A DNA stretch of 17,707 nt from Ophiostoma sp. CBS 140.51 (taxonomy: Eukaryota > Ascomycota > Sordariomycetes > Ophiostomatales > Ophiostomataceae): NCBI GenBank assembly GCA_029298735.1, contig JANSLP010000494.1, positions 1 through 17,707 of the forward strand, written 5' to 3'. The position numbers were made by a program, and so were the translations under genes. Of this stretch, positions 16,263-17,707 are shown one piece after another (the stretch's first letter is position 1; each line of letters begins with the position of its first letter). The notes under the pieces were generated by a model. That model was given only the letters and a program-made list of their open reading frames with translations. It had not been told where the DNA came from and searched no databases.

Positions 16263-17607
16263 CGTTTGTTGATGTCTCGGCGTGCAGTCTTTTTGCTTGG
16301 GGGGAGCGGAGATCGGGGATGTCCCGGCGGATTAGGATGCTCGTCAATGGCATTTGAACGGACATTAAAAAATCTTGAGGGTATTGAGGGTATTCGTCAT
16401 CCGGAAAACGTTTACAAGACGGAGTCTATTGGGGGCCAAAACATGGATCCAGAATTGATAGCACTTTAAGATGTGTAGATTGTCTTAAACTGCAGACCCA
16501 CCGATACTGCATTCTTGGCTGTCTACACCGTTCTCGGATAGCATCCATGAGTCTCAGGACTCGAAAATTTTGCGTTTAATTTATTCAAAGGAAACTTGAG
16601 TCCCAAAGAAGAAGGGCAATAATGGCCAGACAAGATAAACGTAGAACTAGGACGTGAAGGTCTAGCATCGTCCGCCCACGACTCCTCGGCATATGGCGAT
16701 AAAGACCTCTGTATGGTCCGATATGGCAACGACGGATGTCGTTCGGTGCTCTTTCCCATGGCATAAACAGAATGTACATATGGGGATTTCATAGAGGGTG
16801 AATGAAAAGGCCAGGAGTGCAGTGCAAAATAGAGTTTAGAGTTGGCCATGGACCGTCAATAGTATGGAGTTTGCCGGACGAGCGCAAACTAAGAGACCTA
16901 CAGACCTCTGAAATTCAAAGGGGGAACGTCCCACTGCATAGTAGACAATCCTGTCCAATACCAAGCATATATGTGCCAGAAGAGGCAAAAACGGCAATCC
17001 ACGCCGAAGCTCGCTCTTGTATTGCATGGGATAAGACGATGAAAAGTGCAAACAGAGGTGAGGGGAAAGACCAAAAGACGGTGGGTCGGTGCAGACTCCG
17101 GATTCCAACACCCGTCCTCCAAAGGCTTCGTGGTCTTGTGACAATGTACATGAGTGTCAGTGTGTCACCAATCGTGTGGTTGCAAACCGCCCATATCGAT
17201 CGACAAAAAGTACAGCATGTGGCTTTATTCCCGGCACCGGCCGGGGCTGTAGCGAGCGGCACTCTGAATCTTGCCGATGGTGAGATCGAAAGTAAGGACC
17301 AAAGAATAAAAATACGTTTAAGACATACTATGGACAAATATGGTCTAGTCAAATAGATACTCCGAACATGAGATAGAAGTTATGTTGATAACGGAGTTTC
17401 TCAGAAGAAAAAAAATGAAGAGGAGAGAAAAATCAAACGAGAAAAGAGCTTGTCGCTCTGTCTTAGATTGTATTGGGTGTTAGCAACGAGCCGACGAAAA
17501 AAGAAAATGAGAACAGGAATATCGGCAACAGCAAACAGCAGTAAAGATTTAGGAAACTAAAAAAAGGAACGAAAAAAATATTTGAGAATTCGAATGGTGC
17601 TTCTGTG

Positions 17608-17611
17608 AAAA
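17608..17611 (-). terminator. Candidate Pol III terminator of tRNA-Lys
   Basis: TTTT on the minus strand lies 20 nt past the 3' end of the tRNA. Longer T runs follow at 17572-17578 and 17559-17565 and could act as back-up terminators. Confidence 0.55.
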
Positions 17612-17630
17612 GAAGCGCATCAGGATTTGA

Positions 17631-17702
17631 GCCCGATGCGGGGGTCGAACCCGCAACCTTGAGATTAAGAGTCTCACGCTCTACCGATTGAGCTAACCGG
17701 GC
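17631..17702 (-). tRNA. tK(CUU): tRNA-Lys, anticodon CUU
   Basis: The reverse complement folds into a complete 72-nt cloverleaf. The acceptor stem GCCCGGU pairs with AUCGGGC, the D stem is GCUC/GAGC, and the anticodon stem UGAGA/UCUCA encloses the loop CUCUUAA, so the anticodon is CUU (reads AAG, lysine). The variable loop is AGGUU, and the T stem GCGGG/CCCGC encloses UUCGACC. The internal Pol III promoters are intact: A box TAGCTCAATCGG and B box GGTTCGACC. There is no intron and no encoded CCA, as expected for a eukaryotic nuclear tRNA. Only five bases of its upstream flank lie in the window. Confidence 0.97.
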
Positions 17703-17707
17703 GTTCG

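Larger units (their letters stand above)
15988..17630. other. Intergenic region without a supported gene
   Basis: About 1.64 kb between the transporter start and the tRNA. The left part must hold the transporter promoter. The right part (about 17395-17580) is A/G-rich. A 184-codon plus-strand frame (16802-17356) exists, but it uses codons such as ATA, AGA and CTA unlike the real genes and has no motif I recognise. I therefore do not call it a gene. Confidence 0.5.

Noticed and set aside
16802..17356. 184-codon open frame on plus, possible hypothetical gene
   Set aside because: Codon use (many ATA, AGA, CTA, GTA) differs from the real genes, no motif or domain is recognisable, and the opposite strand is also open for 145 codons. 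Transcript evidence would be needed.

Overview
The window looks like nuclear DNA of a filamentous ascomycete (Pezizomycotina). It has GC-rich coding exons and short introns (51-71 nt) with GTRNGT-type donors and CTAAC-like branch sites. Its gene families are eukaryotic: an ER DnaJ, a spliceosomal DEAH helicase, a fungal DUF3824 protein and an allantoate-permease-type MFS carrier. Intergenic stretches are long and AT- or purine-rich, and there is a eukaryotic tRNA-Lys with internal A and B boxes. No genus can be named from the sequence alone. There is no operon, prophage, CRISPR array or intact transposon.

Layout, left to right. 187-1500 (minus): an SCJ1-type ER-lumenal Hsp40 co-chaperone with one intron, a signal peptide and a C-terminal HEEL. 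1501-2195: a divergent promoter shared with the next gene. 2196-5426 (plus): an intronless PRP2/Cdc28/DHX16 spliceosomal RNA helicase. 5427-5740: short convergent 3' ends. 5741-9726 (minus): a three-exon, highly charged, disordered DUF3824-family protein of about 1284 residues with repeated Gly/Ala helices. 9727-12165: a 2.4-kb gap holding its long pyrimidine-rich leader (with a CRE-like TGACGTCA and a 9-bp minisatellite) and then an AT-rich tract. 12166-12708 (minus): a small secreted Pro/Thr/Gly-rich protein with Kex2-type sites and an intron whose retention would keep the frame. 12709-14475: no convincing gene. 14476-15987 (minus): an intronless 12-TM MFS transporter of the anion:cation symporter (Dal5-like) group. 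15988-17630: no convincing gene. 17631-17702 (minus): tRNA-Lys(CUU).

The genes do not form an obvious pathway. The DnaJ serves ER protein folding, the helicase serves pre-mRNA splicing, and the transporter is a nutrient carrier at the plasma membrane. The two least understood products are the DUF3824 protein and the small secreted protein. The strongest candidates for something undescribed are the secreted protein, with its dibasic-released aromatic C-terminal peptide and frame-neutral intron, and the array of Gly/Ala helices in the DUF3824 protein. I found no clear new multi-gene system.
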